In this document: positions 40,988 to 50,296 of the stretch, one piece after another
Numbering within the stretch: the first letter of the stretch is position 1
Layout of the letters: each line of letters begins with the position of its first letter
Assembly: GCA_902779505.1 (NCBI GenBank)
Contig: CACZBZ010000032.1
Location: forward strand, 1 to 55,141
Reading direction: 5' to 3'
DNA from: an uncultured Lachnospiraceae bacterium
GTDB taxonomy: Bacteria > Bacillota > Clostridia > Lachnospirales > Lachnospiraceae
Length of the DNA: 55,141 bases
Translations under genes and position numbers: made by a program
The notes under the pieces: model-generated
What the model was told of the DNA's origin: nothing
What the model saw: the letters and a program-made list of their open reading frames with translations, nothing else
Database searches by the model: none

Positions 40988-41455
40988 ATTACGGAACAGT
41001 ATTGCATATTGTAATGTCTGTTCCGTAAAATAGCAGCAAAATACGTCGTGATCGCCTTCGGTAAGCAACGTATTTACGGAACTTTTTACCATATATGGCG
41101 CCTGTTCCGTAAAAACAAAGCCGAATGCCTCGACTAACTTGCTTTTTTAAGTGTATATTACGGAACAGTGTTGCATATTGTAATGCCTGTTCCGTAAAAT
41201 ATCAGCAAAATACGTCGTGATTGCCTTCGGTAAGCAAAGCAATTACGGAACTCTTCACCATATATGGCGCTTGTTCCGTAAAAACAAAGCCGAATACCTC
41301 GACTAACTTGCTTTTTGAAGTGTATATTACGGAACAGAGCTGTGTATTGTAATTCCTGTTACGTAAAATAGCAGCAAAATACGTCGTAATCGCCTTCGGT
41401 AAGCAACGCAATTACGGAACTTTTCACCATATATGGCGCCTGTTCCGTAAAAACA
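40988..41455 (+). repeat. Three tandem 169-bp repeats with nested inverted repeats
   Basis: Units start at 40988, 41157 and 41326 (exact 169-bp period; the third is cut at about 41455). Each carries hairpin A (TTACGGAACAG ... CTGTTCCGTAA) and hairpin B (TTACGGAAC ... GTTCCGTAA around the palindrome CCATATATGG). Arms are kept while loops vary; copy 3 has one mismatch in A. Between them a variable segment contains GCCTTCGGTAAGC. It fills most of the 623-bp gap between the exporter and the alcohol dehydrogenase. No open frame or clear promoter is seen inside. Confidence 0.9.
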
Positions 41456-41508
41456 GAAATTCAATATTGTTAACGGACCTGATAATGCAACCGGGCTGAT
41501 AATGGGAT

Positions 41509-41520
41509 GCATGCGCATGC
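41509..41520 (+). promoter_or_regulatory. 12-bp perfect palindrome upstream of the alcohol dehydrogenase
   Basis: GCATGCGCATGC is its own complement. It lies 49 bp before ATG 41570, in a suitable place for an operator. Two TGATAATG motifs (41480 and 41497) sit just before it. Confidence 0.35.
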
Positions 41521-41569
41521 CGGCACTCAGCAAGGAAGAAAATTCTTACCATAAGGAGGAAAAAGGGGT

Positions 41570-42748
41570 ATGCAGAATTTTAGTTTTTATTCACCGACAT
41601 TTTTTGAATTCGGCAAAGACAGCGAAACTAAGGCAGGAGAACTTGTTAAGCGTTTTGGGGGAAGCAAGGTTCTTATCCATTACGGCGGCGGAAGCGTAGT
41701 AAGATCCGGCCTGCTTTACAGAGTTAAGAAATCTCTTGAAAAAGAGGGAATTGACTATGTTGAACTTGGCGGTGTAAAGCCCAATCCCCGCAGCGGTCTT
41801 GTATACGAAGGTATAGACCTCTGTAAGAAAGAGAATGTTGATTTTGTATTGGCTGTAGGAGGCGGAAGTACGATAGATTCATCTAAGGCGATCGCTGCAG
41901 GTGTAGTCTACAACGGTGATTTCTGGGATTTCTATATGGGTAAGAGAATCGAAGAAGCTCTTCCTGTGGGAACCATTCTTACAATTGCGGCTGCAGGAAG
42001 TGAAGGAAGTCCCGATTCGGTTATAACCAAAGAAGAAGGCATGTTCAAAAGAGGAGCGACAGGTGATGCCATAAGACCCAAGTTCAGTATCCTTAATCCT
42101 GCTCTGACACAGACGCTTCCTCCATATCAGACAGCTGCCGGTATTACAGATATCATGGCTCATCTTCATGAGAGATATCTGACCAATACAAAAGAGGTTG
42201 AAGTTACAGACAGACTTATAGAGGCGCTGCTTCTTACAATGGTTCATGAAGGTCCCAGAGTAATTGAAGATCCGAACAATTACGAAGCAAGAGCCAATAT
42301 CATGTGGGCAGGTATGATGGCTCATAACAACTGTGTAGGCGTAGGACGCAGCCAGGACTGGAACAGCCATGATATTGAGCATGAACTGTCAGCTCTCTAT
42401 GACTGTGCTCACGGTGCGGGACTTGCAGTCACAATGCCGGCGGTATTCAAATACGTATACAAGCATGATGTTATGAGATTTGCAAAGCTTGCGGTTAGGG
42501 TATGGGGATGCCAGATGGACTTCGACAATCCGGAATCAACGGCTCTTGCCGGTATTGCATGTCTTGAAAATTACCTCAGATCAATAGGAATGCCTTTATC
42601 CTTCAAGGAACTGGGAGCTAAAGAAGAGGATATACCAAAGCTTGTTGAATCTTTATGTTACGGCAATGGAAGAGACGGAAACATATATGGTTTCGTAACA
42701 CTCAACAAAGATGACTGCGAAAAGATATATAAGCTGATGGTCAGATAG
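41570..42748 (+). CDS. Iron-containing alcohol dehydrogenase
   Basis: A 392-residue protein with the dinucleotide motif AVGGGSTIDSSKA, the ITDIMAHLHERYL region with a metal-binding His, and HDIEHELSALYDCAHGAGLAV with the other metal histidines. Closest in style to NADPH-dependent butanol dehydrogenases (BDH/YqhD). It probably reduces short-chain aldehydes during fermentation. AAGGAGG precedes the start. Confidence 0.92.
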   Translation: MQNFSFYSPTFFEFGKDSETKAGELVKRFGGSKVLIHYGGGSVVRSGLLYRVKKSLEKEGIDYVELGGVKPNPRSGLVYEGIDLCKKENVDFVLAVGGGSTIDSSKAIAAGVVYNGDFWDFYMGKRIEEALPVGTILTIAAAGSEGSPDSVITKEEGMFKRGATGDAIRPKFSILNPALTQTLPPYQTAAGITDIMAHLHERYLTNTKEVEVTDRLIEALLLTMVHEGPRVIEDPNNYEARANIMWAGMMAHNNCVGVGRSQDWNSHDIEHELSALYDCAHGAGLAVTMPAVFKYVYKHDVMRFAKLAVRVWGCQMDFDNPESTALAGIACLENYLRSIGMPLSFKELGAKEEDIPKLVESLCYGNGRDGNIYGFVTLNKDDCEKIYKLMVR

Positions 42749-42764
42749 TATATGTCGAAATAAC

Positions 42765-42794
42765 TTGCATAATATACGCAATGAATGTTATAAT
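42765..42794 (+). promoter_or_regulatory. Promoter of 6S RNA
   Basis: TTGCAT (42765-42770) and TATAAT (42789-42794) are 18 bp apart; transcription would begin about 42801-42803, exactly where the RNA's closing stem begins. Confidence 0.75.
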
Positions 42795-42800
42795 AAACTT

Positions 42801-42979
42801 AACCTGAAATGAAGGTTCCTGTGTTTTGAACCTACATTTACTTTAAACGGGACTCCTATATTTCCGAATAGATGTCGGGCCGCCTTAGATGCTTAGCAAC
42901 AGCGGATGGCAGAAGTTCGGTTGCGGTAACCCACCTGGCTTTAGCTAGGAGTCAAAATAGGGTTCTTCATTTTGGGCCA
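42801..42979 (+). ncRNA. ssrS: 6S RNA
   Basis: About 180 nt with promoter, no open frame and a terminator. The ends pair: AAATGAA (42808-42814) with TTCATTT (42966-42972), continuing GGTTC-type pairing. The inner part (CGCCTTAGATGCTTAGCAACAG and GGATGGCAG) resembles 6S RNA of Clostridia as I recall it. 6S RNA mimics an open promoter and holds sigma-A RNA polymerase in stationary phase. It fills most of the 392-bp gap between the dehydrogenase and yihY. Identification is from pattern and structure, not from a covariance model. Confidence 0.8.
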
Positions 42980-42985
42980 TAAGAA

Positions 42986-43009
42986 AAGCAGCGTAAGCTG
43001 CTTTTTTTG
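42986..43009 (+). terminator. Intrinsic terminator of 6S RNA
   Basis: AGCAGC and GCTGCT (42987-42992 with 42997-43002) around a GTAA loop, followed by seven T. Confidence 0.92.
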
Positions 43010-43104
43010 TGGGAAAATGCATACAGTATTTCAGCCTCTGTAAAAAATAGCGGGAAGATGCAAAAGAAAGCTTCATTTTTATTGAAAAATAAGGGCTCCT
43101 TTAC

Positions 43105-43133
43105 TTGCACTGAGCATGAAAATTAATTACAAT
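43105..43133 (+). promoter_or_regulatory. Promoter of yihY, start adjacent to the ATG
   Basis: TTGCAC (43105-43110) and TACAAT (43128-43133) with exactly 17 bp between. The expected start point (about 43140) coincides with ATG 43141, so the mRNA would have no 5' leader. Confidence 0.65.
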
Positions 43134-43140
43134 AGATTGT

Positions 43141-43974
43141 ATGGTTAAAAAGATATATCGTATTTTTTACGAATTCGGAAAGCAGCTGCAAAGAGACAAT
43201 ATTTCGGCCTATGCTTCCAGTGCGGCCTTTTTCTTCTTTCTGTCTCTGGTGCCTCTGCTTCTGATTGTGTGTTCAATAATCACATATACGCCATTAACCG
43301 AAAACGATCTTATCAATGTAATCAAAAAGATCATTCCCACGGCTATGGATGATTCGGTAATATCTTTTGTGGAGCAGATGTACCATCGTGCCAGTACCGT
43401 GCTTCCCATTGCTATTGTTGTGGCCATTTGGTCGGCTGCAAAAGGAATGATGGGACTTCAGATGGGTCTCAATGTTGCCCATGGAGTGTTGGAAAGCAGG
43501 AATTATTTTCTTAAGAGACTTCAGGCCTGCTTTTATACGATTATAACGGTGATTGCTTTTGCGGTTACTTTTGCAGGTGCATTTTTCGGTAAAAGCTTTA
43601 TTAAGAGCATAACGGAACATGCTCCTATTGTTGCGCCTACGCTTTCGTTCATTTCCAGATGGAGATACATACCTGTCCTTCTGGTTTTAACCGTAACATT
43701 TTTATTCATATATACCTTTGTTCCCAACCTTAAGGTAAAGATGAGATATCAGCTTCCCGGAGCCGTTTTCGCAGCGGTAACCTGGGTTGTATTTTCATGG
43801 GGATTTTCGGTATATGTTGATAACTTCAATGCGCTCAGTGCTTACGGAAGTCTGTCAACAATAATACTTCTCAGTTTTTGGCTCTATTTTGCTATGTACA
43901 TTCTTCTTATCGGAGCCAATATGAACAAGTATTTTAAGCCTGTTATTAAGGTGTTCTTAAAGAAGAAAAAATAA
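43141..43974 (+). CDS. YihY/virulence factor BrkB family membrane protein
   Basis: A 277-residue protein with about six membrane segments; SAYASSAAFFFFLSLVPLLL and QLPGAVFAAVTWVVFSWGFS, YGSLSTIILLSFWLYFAMYI are typical. Once mis-named ribonuclease BN, the family is of unknown transport-like function. No Shine-Dalgarno sequence precedes the ATG and no other start fits before the conserved region, consistent with leaderless translation. Confidence 0.9.
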   Translation: MVKKIYRIFYEFGKQLQRDNISAYASSAAFFFFLSLVPLLLIVCSIITYTPLTENDLINVIKKIIPTAMDDSVISFVEQMYHRASTVLPIAIVVAIWSAAKGMMGLQMGLNVAHGVLESRNYFLKRLQACFYTIITVIAFAVTFAGAFFGKSFIKSITEHAPIVAPTLSFISRWRYIPVLLVLTVTFLFIYTFVPNLKVKMRYQLPGAVFAAVTWVVFSWGFSVYVDNFNALSAYGSLSTIILLSFWLYFAMYILLIGANMNKYFKPVIKVFLKKKK

Positions 43975-44002
43975 AATTAATTAATATACAGTGAGGTTGA
44001 TT

Positions 44003-45022
44003 ATGAAAGAAAAGTTGGAAAAGATCAAACAGGACGCCATCGCTCAGATAGAGAAGAGTGATGCGCTTGAAGCTCTTAATGAGGTAAGAGTTAATTTCCT
44101 TGGTAAAAAAGGTGAACTTACTGCAGTACTTAAGAGCATGAAGGACGTAGCTCCCGAAGACAGACCAAAGGTTGGTCAGTTTGTCAATGAGACAAGGGCT
44201 GAAATAGAGAGAATCCTCGATGAAGCTACTAAGAAGATGGAGAAACTTAAGCGTGAATCTCAGATGAAGAATGAGGTTATCGACGTTACTCTTCCCGCTA
44301 AGAAGAACATGGTTGGTCACAGACATCCCAATGTTACAACTCAGGAAGAAGTAGAGAGAATCTTCATCGGAATGGGATATGAAGTTGTTGAAGGTCCCGA
44401 GATCGAGACTGATTATTACAACTTTGAAGCACTTAACATTCCTGCAGATCATCCCGCAAAAGATGAGCAGGATACATTCTATATCAACGGTGATTTCCTT
44501 CTTCGTACCCAGACATCAGGTACACAGGTTCACGTTATGGAAAAGGGCAAGCTGCCTATCAGAATGATCGCTCCCGGAAGAGTGTTCAGATCGGATGAGG
44601 TGGATGCAACTCACAGTCCTTCTTTCCATCAGATCGAGGGTCTTGTAATTGACAAGCACATCACTTTTGCTGACCTTAAGGGTACTCTTGCAGAGTTCTC
44701 AAAGGAACTTTTCGGAGAAGACACAAAGGTAAGATTCAGACCTCATCATTTCAACTTCACAGAGCCTTCGGCTGAAATGGATATAAGCTGCTTTAAGTGT
44801 GGCGGTAAGGGCTGCCGTTTCTGTAAAGGAACAGGCTGGATTGAGATACTTGGCTGCGGCCTTGTTCATCCCAATGTTCTTCGTATGAGCGGAATTGACC
44901 CCGAAGAATACAGCGGCTTTGCTTTTGGTATCGGCCTTGAAAGAATTGCTTTACTTAAATACGAGATTGATGATATGCGACTTCTCTATGAGAACGATGT
45001 CAGATTCTTAAAGCAGTTCTGA
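44003..45022 (+). CDS. pheS: Phenylalanyl-tRNA synthetase alpha subunit
   Basis: A 339-residue protein started at ATG 44003 (GTGAGG 6 bp upstream), giving the usual length; GTG 43991 is the same frame. N-terminal coiled coil (about 1-85), then class II catalytic domain with GHRHPNVTTQEEVERIFIGM, LLRTQTSGTQVHVM and ISCFKCGGKGCRFCKGTGWI, the cysteine cluster seen in many Firmicutes. It charges tRNA-Phe with PheT. Confidence 0.97.
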   Translation: MKEKLEKIKQDAIAQIEKSDALEALNEVRVNFLGKKGELTAVLKSMKDVAPEDRPKVGQFVNETRAEIERILDEATKKMEKLKRESQMKNEVIDVTLPAKKNMVGHRHPNVTTQEEVERIFIGMGYEVVEGPEIETDYYNFEALNIPADHPAKDEQDTFYINGDFLLRTQTSGTQVHVMEKGKLPIRMIAPGRVFRSDEVDATHSPSFHQIEGLVIDKHITFADLKGTLAEFSKELFGEDTKVRFRPHHFNFTEPSAEMDISCFKCGGKGCRFCKGTGWIEILGCGLVHPNVLRMSGIDPEEYSGFAFGIGLERIALLKYEIDDMRLLYENDVRFLKQF

Positions 45023-45063
45023 TTTTGAATGCGTAAAATAAACCAAAGATTGGAGAAATAATA

Positions 45064-47487
45064 ATGAACACAGCATTAAGTTGGATCAAGGCATATGTAC
45101 CTGAGCTTGACTGTACTCCTCAGGAATATCTTGATGCCCTGACTCTTACAGGAACAAAAGTTGAATACTACGAGAATCTTGATAAGAACCTTAAGAATAT
45201 CGTGGTAGGACAGATAAAGAAGATTGATAAACATCCCGATGCGGACAAACTTATTGTTTGTCAGGTGGATGTGGGAAAAGAGACAATTCAGATCGTAACA
45301 GGCGCTCCCAATGTTAAAGAGGGAGATAAGGTTCCGGTTGTTCTTGACGGCGGAAAAGTTGCCGGCGGTCATGACGGAAGTCCTCTTCCCGAGAACGGAA
45401 TCGAGATCAAGGCCGGCAAGCTCAGAGGAGTGGACAGCTTTGGTATGATGTGCTCGATTGAGGAACTTGGTTCAAACACCAATTTCTATCCTGAAGCACC
45501 CGAAGACGGAATATATATCTTTGATGATTCGGCAGTGGTCGGTTCAAGCGCTATCGAAGCCCTCGGACTTAATGACACTGTTTTTGAATATGAGATTACA
45601 TCCAACAGAGTAGACTGCTACAGCATCCTCGGTATTGCGAGAGAAGCTGCGGCTACATTTAACAAGCCTTTCTGTCCTCCCGTTGTTGAACTTAAGGAGC
45701 AGGGCGGAGACGATGTTAACAATTACATCTCCGTTGAAGTAAAAGACAAGGATCTTTGCAGCAGATATGTTGCAAGAGTTGTTAAGAATATCAGAATCGC
45801 TCCAAGTCCCAAGTGGCTTCAGAGAAGACTTGCTGCAAGCGGTATCAGACCTATCAACAACCTGGTTGATATCACCAACTACGTTATGGAAGAGTACGGT
45901 CAGCCTATGCATGCTTTCGATCTTGATAAGATCGACGGCAAGAAGATTGTTGTTAAGAGAGCTAAAGATGGCGATACATTCATGACTCTTGACGGCGAGG
46001 AGAGAAAGCTTGACGGCGAGATATTAATGATCAACGATGCCAGCAAGCCTGTAGCTGTTGCCGGTATTATGGGCGGTGAGAACAGCAAGATCACTGATGA
46101 TGTGAAGACTGTTCTTTTTGAGGCGGCTACTTTTAACGGTGCAAACATCAGAAAGTCAGCTAAGAGACTGGGTCTTCGTACTGATTCATCAGGTAAGTTC
46201 GAGAAAGGCCTTGATCCCAGAAATGCACTGGATGCCATCAACAGAGCCTGCCAGCTTATTGAAGAGCTTGACTGCGGGGATGTTGTTAAAGGTGTTGTAG
46301 ATGTATGCGAGCCCCTTAAGGAGCTTAATAAGATTGAGTTCAGACCGGACAGAATCAACGATCTTCTCGGTACAAGTGTGTCTGCGGAAGATATGCTTGC
46401 AATCTTCAAGAAGCTTGAACTTGAATATAACGAAAATGACAAGATGATCACAATTCCTTCATTCCGTCAGGACCTTGAGGGTATTGCCGATCTTGCGGAA
46501 GAAGTAGCAAGATTCTACGGATATGATAAGATTCCTTCAACTCTGCCCAGCGGTGAAGCTACAACAGGTAAGATAAGCTTCAAGCAGAGAATTGAGCAGA
46601 AGGCAAGAGAAGTTGCCGAATACTGTGGTTTCTCACAGGGTATGTGCTATTCATTCGAGAGCCCCAAGGTATTTGACAAGCTGCTTATCGATGAGAAGGA
46701 TCCATTAAGACAGGCTATTACAATCAGTAATCCTTTGGGAGAAGATTTCTCTATCATGAGAACCATCTCTCTTAACGGTATGCTTACAAGCCTTTCAACC
46801 AACTACAACAGAAGAAACAAGGATGTAAGACTTTACGAACTTGCCAATGTATATATCCCCGAGAAACTTCCTCTTGAGAAGCTTCCCGATGAGCGTATGC
46901 AGTTCACTCTGGGCTTCTACGGAGAGGGTGATTTCTTCACAATGAAGGGTGTTATAGAAGAGTTCTTTGACAGTATCGGACTTAAGGATAAGCTTTCTTA
47001 CGATCCCAAAGCAGGTAAGCCTTTCCTTCATCCCGGACGTCAGGCCAATGTTGTATATGACGGAAAAGTTGTGGGATATCTTGGAGAAGTTCATCCCGAA
47101 GTACTTGATAACTATGACATCCCTGTTAAGGCATACGTTGCTGTTCTTGATATGCCCGAGATAGTACCTTTTGCATCATTCGATCACAAGTACAAGGGCA
47201 TCGCAAAGTTCCCTGCTGTCAGCCGTGATATTTCAATGGTTGTACCCAAGGAAGTGCTTGTAGGTGATATTGAGAGAATGATCATTCAGAGAGGCGGCAA
47301 GATTCTTGAGAGTCTTACACTTTTTGATATCTACGAAGGCGAGCAGATCAAGGAGGGATTCAAGTCTGTTGCTTATTCAATTACATTCAGAGCACAGGAC
47401 AGAACTCTTGAGGATGCTGATGTAAGTGCTGCAATGAAGAAGATCCTTAACGGTCTTGAAGGAATGGGCATTGAACTCAGACAGTAA
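45064..47487 (+). CDS. pheT: Phenylalanyl-tRNA synthetase beta subunit
   Basis: An 807-residue protein with the tRNA-binding OB fold (about 40-150), B3/B4 editing domain (about 210-385), B5, a catalytic-like domain, and the C-terminal anticodon-binding FDX-ACB domain (about 710-805). VDCYSILGIAREAA, HAFDLDKIDG, FPAVSRDISMVVP are hallmarks. Editing removes mis-charged tyrosine. No missing block was noticed in this gene. Confidence 0.97.
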   Translation: MNTALSWIKAYVPELDCTPQEYLDALTLTGTKVEYYENLDKNLKNIVVGQIKKIDKHPDADKLIVCQVDVGKETIQIVTGAPNVKEGDKVPVVLDGGKVAGGHDGSPLPENGIEIKAGKLRGVDSFGMMCSIEELGSNTNFYPEAPEDGIYIFDDSAVVGSSAIEALGLNDTVFEYEITSNRVDCYSILGIAREAAATFNKPFCPPVVELKEQGGDDVNNYISVEVKDKDLCSRYVARVVKNIRIAPSPKWLQRRLAASGIRPINNLVDITNYVMEEYGQPMHAFDLDKIDGKKIVVKRAKDGDTFMTLDGEERKLDGEILMINDASKPVAVAGIMGGENSKITDDVKTVLFEAATFNGANIRKSAKRLGLRTDSSGKFEKGLDPRNALDAINRACQLIEELDCGDVVKGVVDVCEPLKELNKIEFRPDRINDLLGTSVSAEDMLAIFKKLELEYNENDKMITIPSFRQDLEGIADLAEEVARFYGYDKIPSTLPSGEATTGKISFKQRIEQKAREVAEYCGFSQGMCYSFESPKVFDKLLIDEKDPLRQAITISNPLGEDFSIMRTISLNGMLTSLSTNYNRRNKDVRLYELANVYIPEKLPLEKLPDERMQFTLGFYGEGDFFTMKGVIEEFFDSIGLKDKLSYDPKAGKPFLHPGRQANVVYDGKVVGYLGEVHPEVLDNYDIPVKAYVAVLDMPEIVPFASFDHKYKGIAKFPAVSRDISMVVPKEVLVGDIERMIIQRGGKILESLTLFDIYEGEQIKEGFKSVAYSITFRAQDRTLEDADVSAAMKKILNGLEGMGIELRQ

Positions 47488-47502
47488 TATTAGGAGGCAA
47501 TT

Positions 47503-48903
47503 ATGAACGAAAAGAATGTATGGAAGAATGCCAGTCAGAAAAAAGTAAAAGAGATTGATACATTTGCAAAGAAGTATATTGATTTTATATCAGACTGCAA
47601 AACAGAAAGAGAGTGTTGCGACGAGGCGGTTAATCGTCTTGAAGCAGCCGGATACGTAGAACTTGAGAAGGCAATAAAAGCAGGCAAGAAGCTTAAAGCC
47701 GGCGACAAGATCTATACAACACAGATGAACAAATCAGTTGCAGCTTTTATCATCGGTAAGGAAGGCATGGAAGCAGGACTTAATATTCTGGGAGCACATA
47801 TTGATTCCCCCAGAATGGATGTTAAGCAGAATCCTCTCTATGAATCAGACGGACTGGCTTACCTCGATACACATTACTACGGCGGTATCAAGAAGTATCA
47901 GTGGGTAACACTTCCTCTGGCACTTCACGGTGTGGTTGTTAAGAAGGACGGTTCCATTGTTGAGATCAACATAGGTGAAGATCCTGAAGATCCCGTATTC
48001 TTCGTATCAGATCTTCTTATACATCTTGCTGCGGATCAGATGGACAAGAAGGCATCAAAGGTAATTGAAGGTGAAGACCTTGATATATTTGTAGGTAATA
48101 TTCCTCTTAAGGATACTAAGGACGAAGAGAAGAAAGAGGCTGTTAAGGCCAACATCCTTAAGCTTCTTGAGATGCAGTACGGTATCGAGGAAGGTGATTT
48201 TGAGAGCGCTGAGATTGAAGTTGTTCCTGCAGGAAGAGCAAGAGAAGCCGGTTTTGACAGAAGCCTTATTCTTGGTTACGGTCATGATGACAGAGTATGT
48301 GCATTCCCTTCACTTATGGCCCTGCTTGAAACAAAGAATCCCAAGCGTACATCATGCTGTATCCTTGTGGACAAGGAAGAGATCGGCAGCGTGGGTGCTA
48401 CAGGTATGCAGTCACATTTCTTTGTTAATGCTGTTGCCGAGATCCTTAATCTCTGCGGTGAATACAGTGATCTTGTGCTTCGCAGATGCCTGGCCAATTC
48501 TTATATGTTAAGTTCGGATGTTACTGCAGCATTCGATCCGCTCTATGCTGACAAGTTTGAAAAGAGAAATACATCTTTCCTTGGCAATGGTCCCGGATTC
48601 TGTAAGTACACAGGCTCAAGAGGCAAGTATGATTCCAACGATGCCAATGCGGAATATATGGCTCACATCAGAAAGCTGATGGATGACGCAGGTGTCATCT
48701 ACCAGACTTCAGAGCTTGGTAAAGTAGATGTAGGCGGCGGCGGAACAATCGCTTACATCCTTGCACTCTACGGAATGAACGTTATCGACTGCGGTGTTGC
48801 TGTTCTTAACATGCATGCGCCTTGGGAAGCTATCAGCAAGGCCGATCTTTACAGTGCTTATGAAGGTTATAAGGTATTCCTTGATAAGGCCGGTATTTTT
48901 TAA
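47503..48903 (+). CDS. M18-family aminopeptidase
   Basis: A 466-residue zinc aminopeptidase (aspartyl aminopeptidase-like). GAHIDSPRMDVK, GYGHDDRVCAFPSLMALLE, DKEEIGSVGATGMQS and DVGGGGTIAYILALYGMN carry metal and catalytic residues. AGGAGG lies before the ATG, 15 bp after pheT. Its stop abuts the queA start. Confidence 0.94.
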   Translation: MNEKNVWKNASQKKVKEIDTFAKKYIDFISDCKTERECCDEAVNRLEAAGYVELEKAIKAGKKLKAGDKIYTTQMNKSVAAFIIGKEGMEAGLNILGAHIDSPRMDVKQNPLYESDGLAYLDTHYYGGIKKYQWVTLPLALHGVVVKKDGSIVEINIGEDPEDPVFFVSDLLIHLAADQMDKKASKVIEGEDLDIFVGNIPLKDTKDEEKKEAVKANILKLLEMQYGIEEGDFESAEIEVVPAGRAREAGFDRSLILGYGHDDRVCAFPSLMALLETKNPKRTSCCILVDKEEIGSVGATGMQSHFFVNAVAEILNLCGEYSDLVLRRCLANSYMLSSDVTAAFDPLYADKFEKRNTSFLGNGPGFCKYTGSRGKYDSNDANAEYMAHIRKLMDDAGVIYQTSELGKVDVGGGGTIAYILALYGMNVIDCGVAVLNMHAPWEAISKADLYSAYEGYKVFLDKAGIF

Positions 48904-49929
48904 ATGAAAACTTCGGATTTTTATTTTGATCTTCCTGAGGAACTGATCGCTCAGGATCCTCTGGAAGACAGAAGTGCATCAAGACTCCTGGTGCTCAATA
49001 AAGAGACGGGAGAAAGAGAGCACAAAATATTTAAGAATATTGTGGATTATCTGAATCCCGGTGATTGCCTTGTACTTAACAATACGAAGGTTATCCCCGC
49101 CAGACTCCTTGGTGTTAAGGAAGATACAGGAGCTCATGTGGAGGTATTCCTCTTAAAGAGACTGGACAATGACAACTGGGAGACCCTTGTTAAACCGGGT
49201 AAAAAATTAAAGCCCGGAGCCAGAGTGGACTTCGGTGACGGATTGCTCAAGTGTGAGATTAAAGAAGTTCTCGAAGAAGGTAACAGGCTGGTACATTTTG
49301 AGTATGAAGGAATATTCGAAGAGATTCTTGATAAACTCGGAGAGATGCCTTTACCGCCTTATATAACTCACAAACTTAAGGATAAGGACAGATATCAGAC
49401 GGTATATGCCAAGTATGAAGGCAGTGCTGCGGCGCCTACAGCAGGTTTGCATTTTACTAAGGACCTGCTTAAGGAGATAGAAGACAAGGGCGTAAATATC
49501 GCTTATGTCACACTTCATGTAGGCCTTGGTACATTCAGACCCGTTAAGGTTGAAAATGTGCTTGAGCATCATATGCATACTGAGTTTTATCAGATAACAA
49601 AAGAAGCTGCCGAGACCATCAATTCCACGAAAGATAAGGGCGGCAGAGTAATATGTGTTGGTACTACATCCTGCAGAACCGTTGAAAGTGCAGCAGATGA
49701 TGATGGAAGACTGCAGGCATGCTCCGGTAATACTGATATATTCATATATCCGGGCTATAAGTTCAAAGTCCTTGACGGACTTATCACCAATTTTCATCTT
49801 CCGGAATCTACTCTTGTCATGCTGGTATCGGCGCTGGCAGGAAGAGAGAATATCCTGAATGCATATCAGGATGCGATAGATAAAAGATACAGATTTTTCT
49901 CATTCGGAGACGCAATGTACATTAGTTAA
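48904..49929 (+). CDS. queA: S-adenosylmethionine:tRNA ribosyltransferase-isomerase
   Basis: A 341-residue protein of exact family length; [47 protein letters not shown] and [12 protein letters not shown] are diagnostic. It makes epoxyqueuosine in tRNA wobble position 34. The start directly follows the aminopeptidase stop (TAA-ATG), so coupling is likely. Confidence 0.97.
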   Translation: MKTSDFYFDLPEELIAQDPLEDRSASRLLVLNKETGEREHKIFKNIVDYLNPGDCLVLNNTKVIPARLLGVKEDTGAHVEVFLLKRLDNDNWETLVKPGKKLKPGARVDFGDGLLKCEIKEVLEEGNRLVHFEYEGIFEEILDKLGEMPLPPYITHKLKDKDRYQTVYAKYEGSAAAPTAGLHFTKDLLKEIEDKGVNIAYVTLHVGLGTFRPVKVENVLEHHMHTEFYQITKEAAETINSTKDKGGRVICVGTTSCRTVESAADDDGRLQACSGNTDIFIYPGYKFKVLDGLITNFHLPESTLVMLVSALAGRENILNAYQDAIDKRYRFFSFGDAMYIS

Positions 49930-49943
49930 AGGGAGGATTATTA

Positions 49944-50285
49944 ATGAACGAAGAAAAACGTAAAGCCGAAAGAACTGAGCTTTCCAGCAAGCTTATTATC
50001 AAGCAGCTTAACGGTAACTCTGAAGCTAGAGAAGTTGCCATTGAGATCAATGACGTTTCTAAGAACGGTGTTGGTTTTACTTGTACAGAGAAGCTGGAGA
50101 TCGGTGCTGTATACGAAGGCTTTCTTACTATCTGGACAAAGGAAGTTATCCATTGTTTCATTGAGATCGTAAGAATCATTAAGAAAGATGACACATTTGA
50201 TTACGGCGCTATTTTCATCGGCATGCCGGAAATGGATACCCAGAGAATTGAGATATATCAGACAATCTCAAATAACGTTAAGTAA
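49944..50285 (+). CDS. PilZ-domain c-di-GMP receptor
   Basis: A 113-residue single-domain protein. RKAER (R-x3-R) at the N-terminus and NDVSKNGVGF (N-x-S-x2-G) are the two c-di-GMP-binding motifs. It probably relays the signal made by GGDEF enzymes such as the one at 11331. GGGAGG precedes the ATG; 11 bp before manC. Confidence 0.9.
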   Translation: MNEEKRKAERTELSSKLIIKQLNGNSEAREVAIEINDVSKNGVGFTCTEKLEIGAVYEGFLTIWTKEVIHCFIEIVRIIKKDDTFDYGAIFIGMPEMDTQRIEIYQTISNNVK

Positions 50286-50296
50286 TTAATAATTCT

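Noticed and set aside
40988-41455. CRISPR or prophage att array at the 169-bp repeats
   Set aside because: The whole unit repeats, there are no unique spacers and no cas or integrase gene.
42801-42979. T-box, riboswitch or SRP RNA at the 6S locus
   Set aside because: It has its own terminator well before the next gene, no T-box sequence, and its paired ends with an open centre fit 6S RNA better.
45900-46451. 183-residue reverse-strand open frame inside pheT
   Set aside because: Shadow of pheT, Ser/Leu-rich, no domain.
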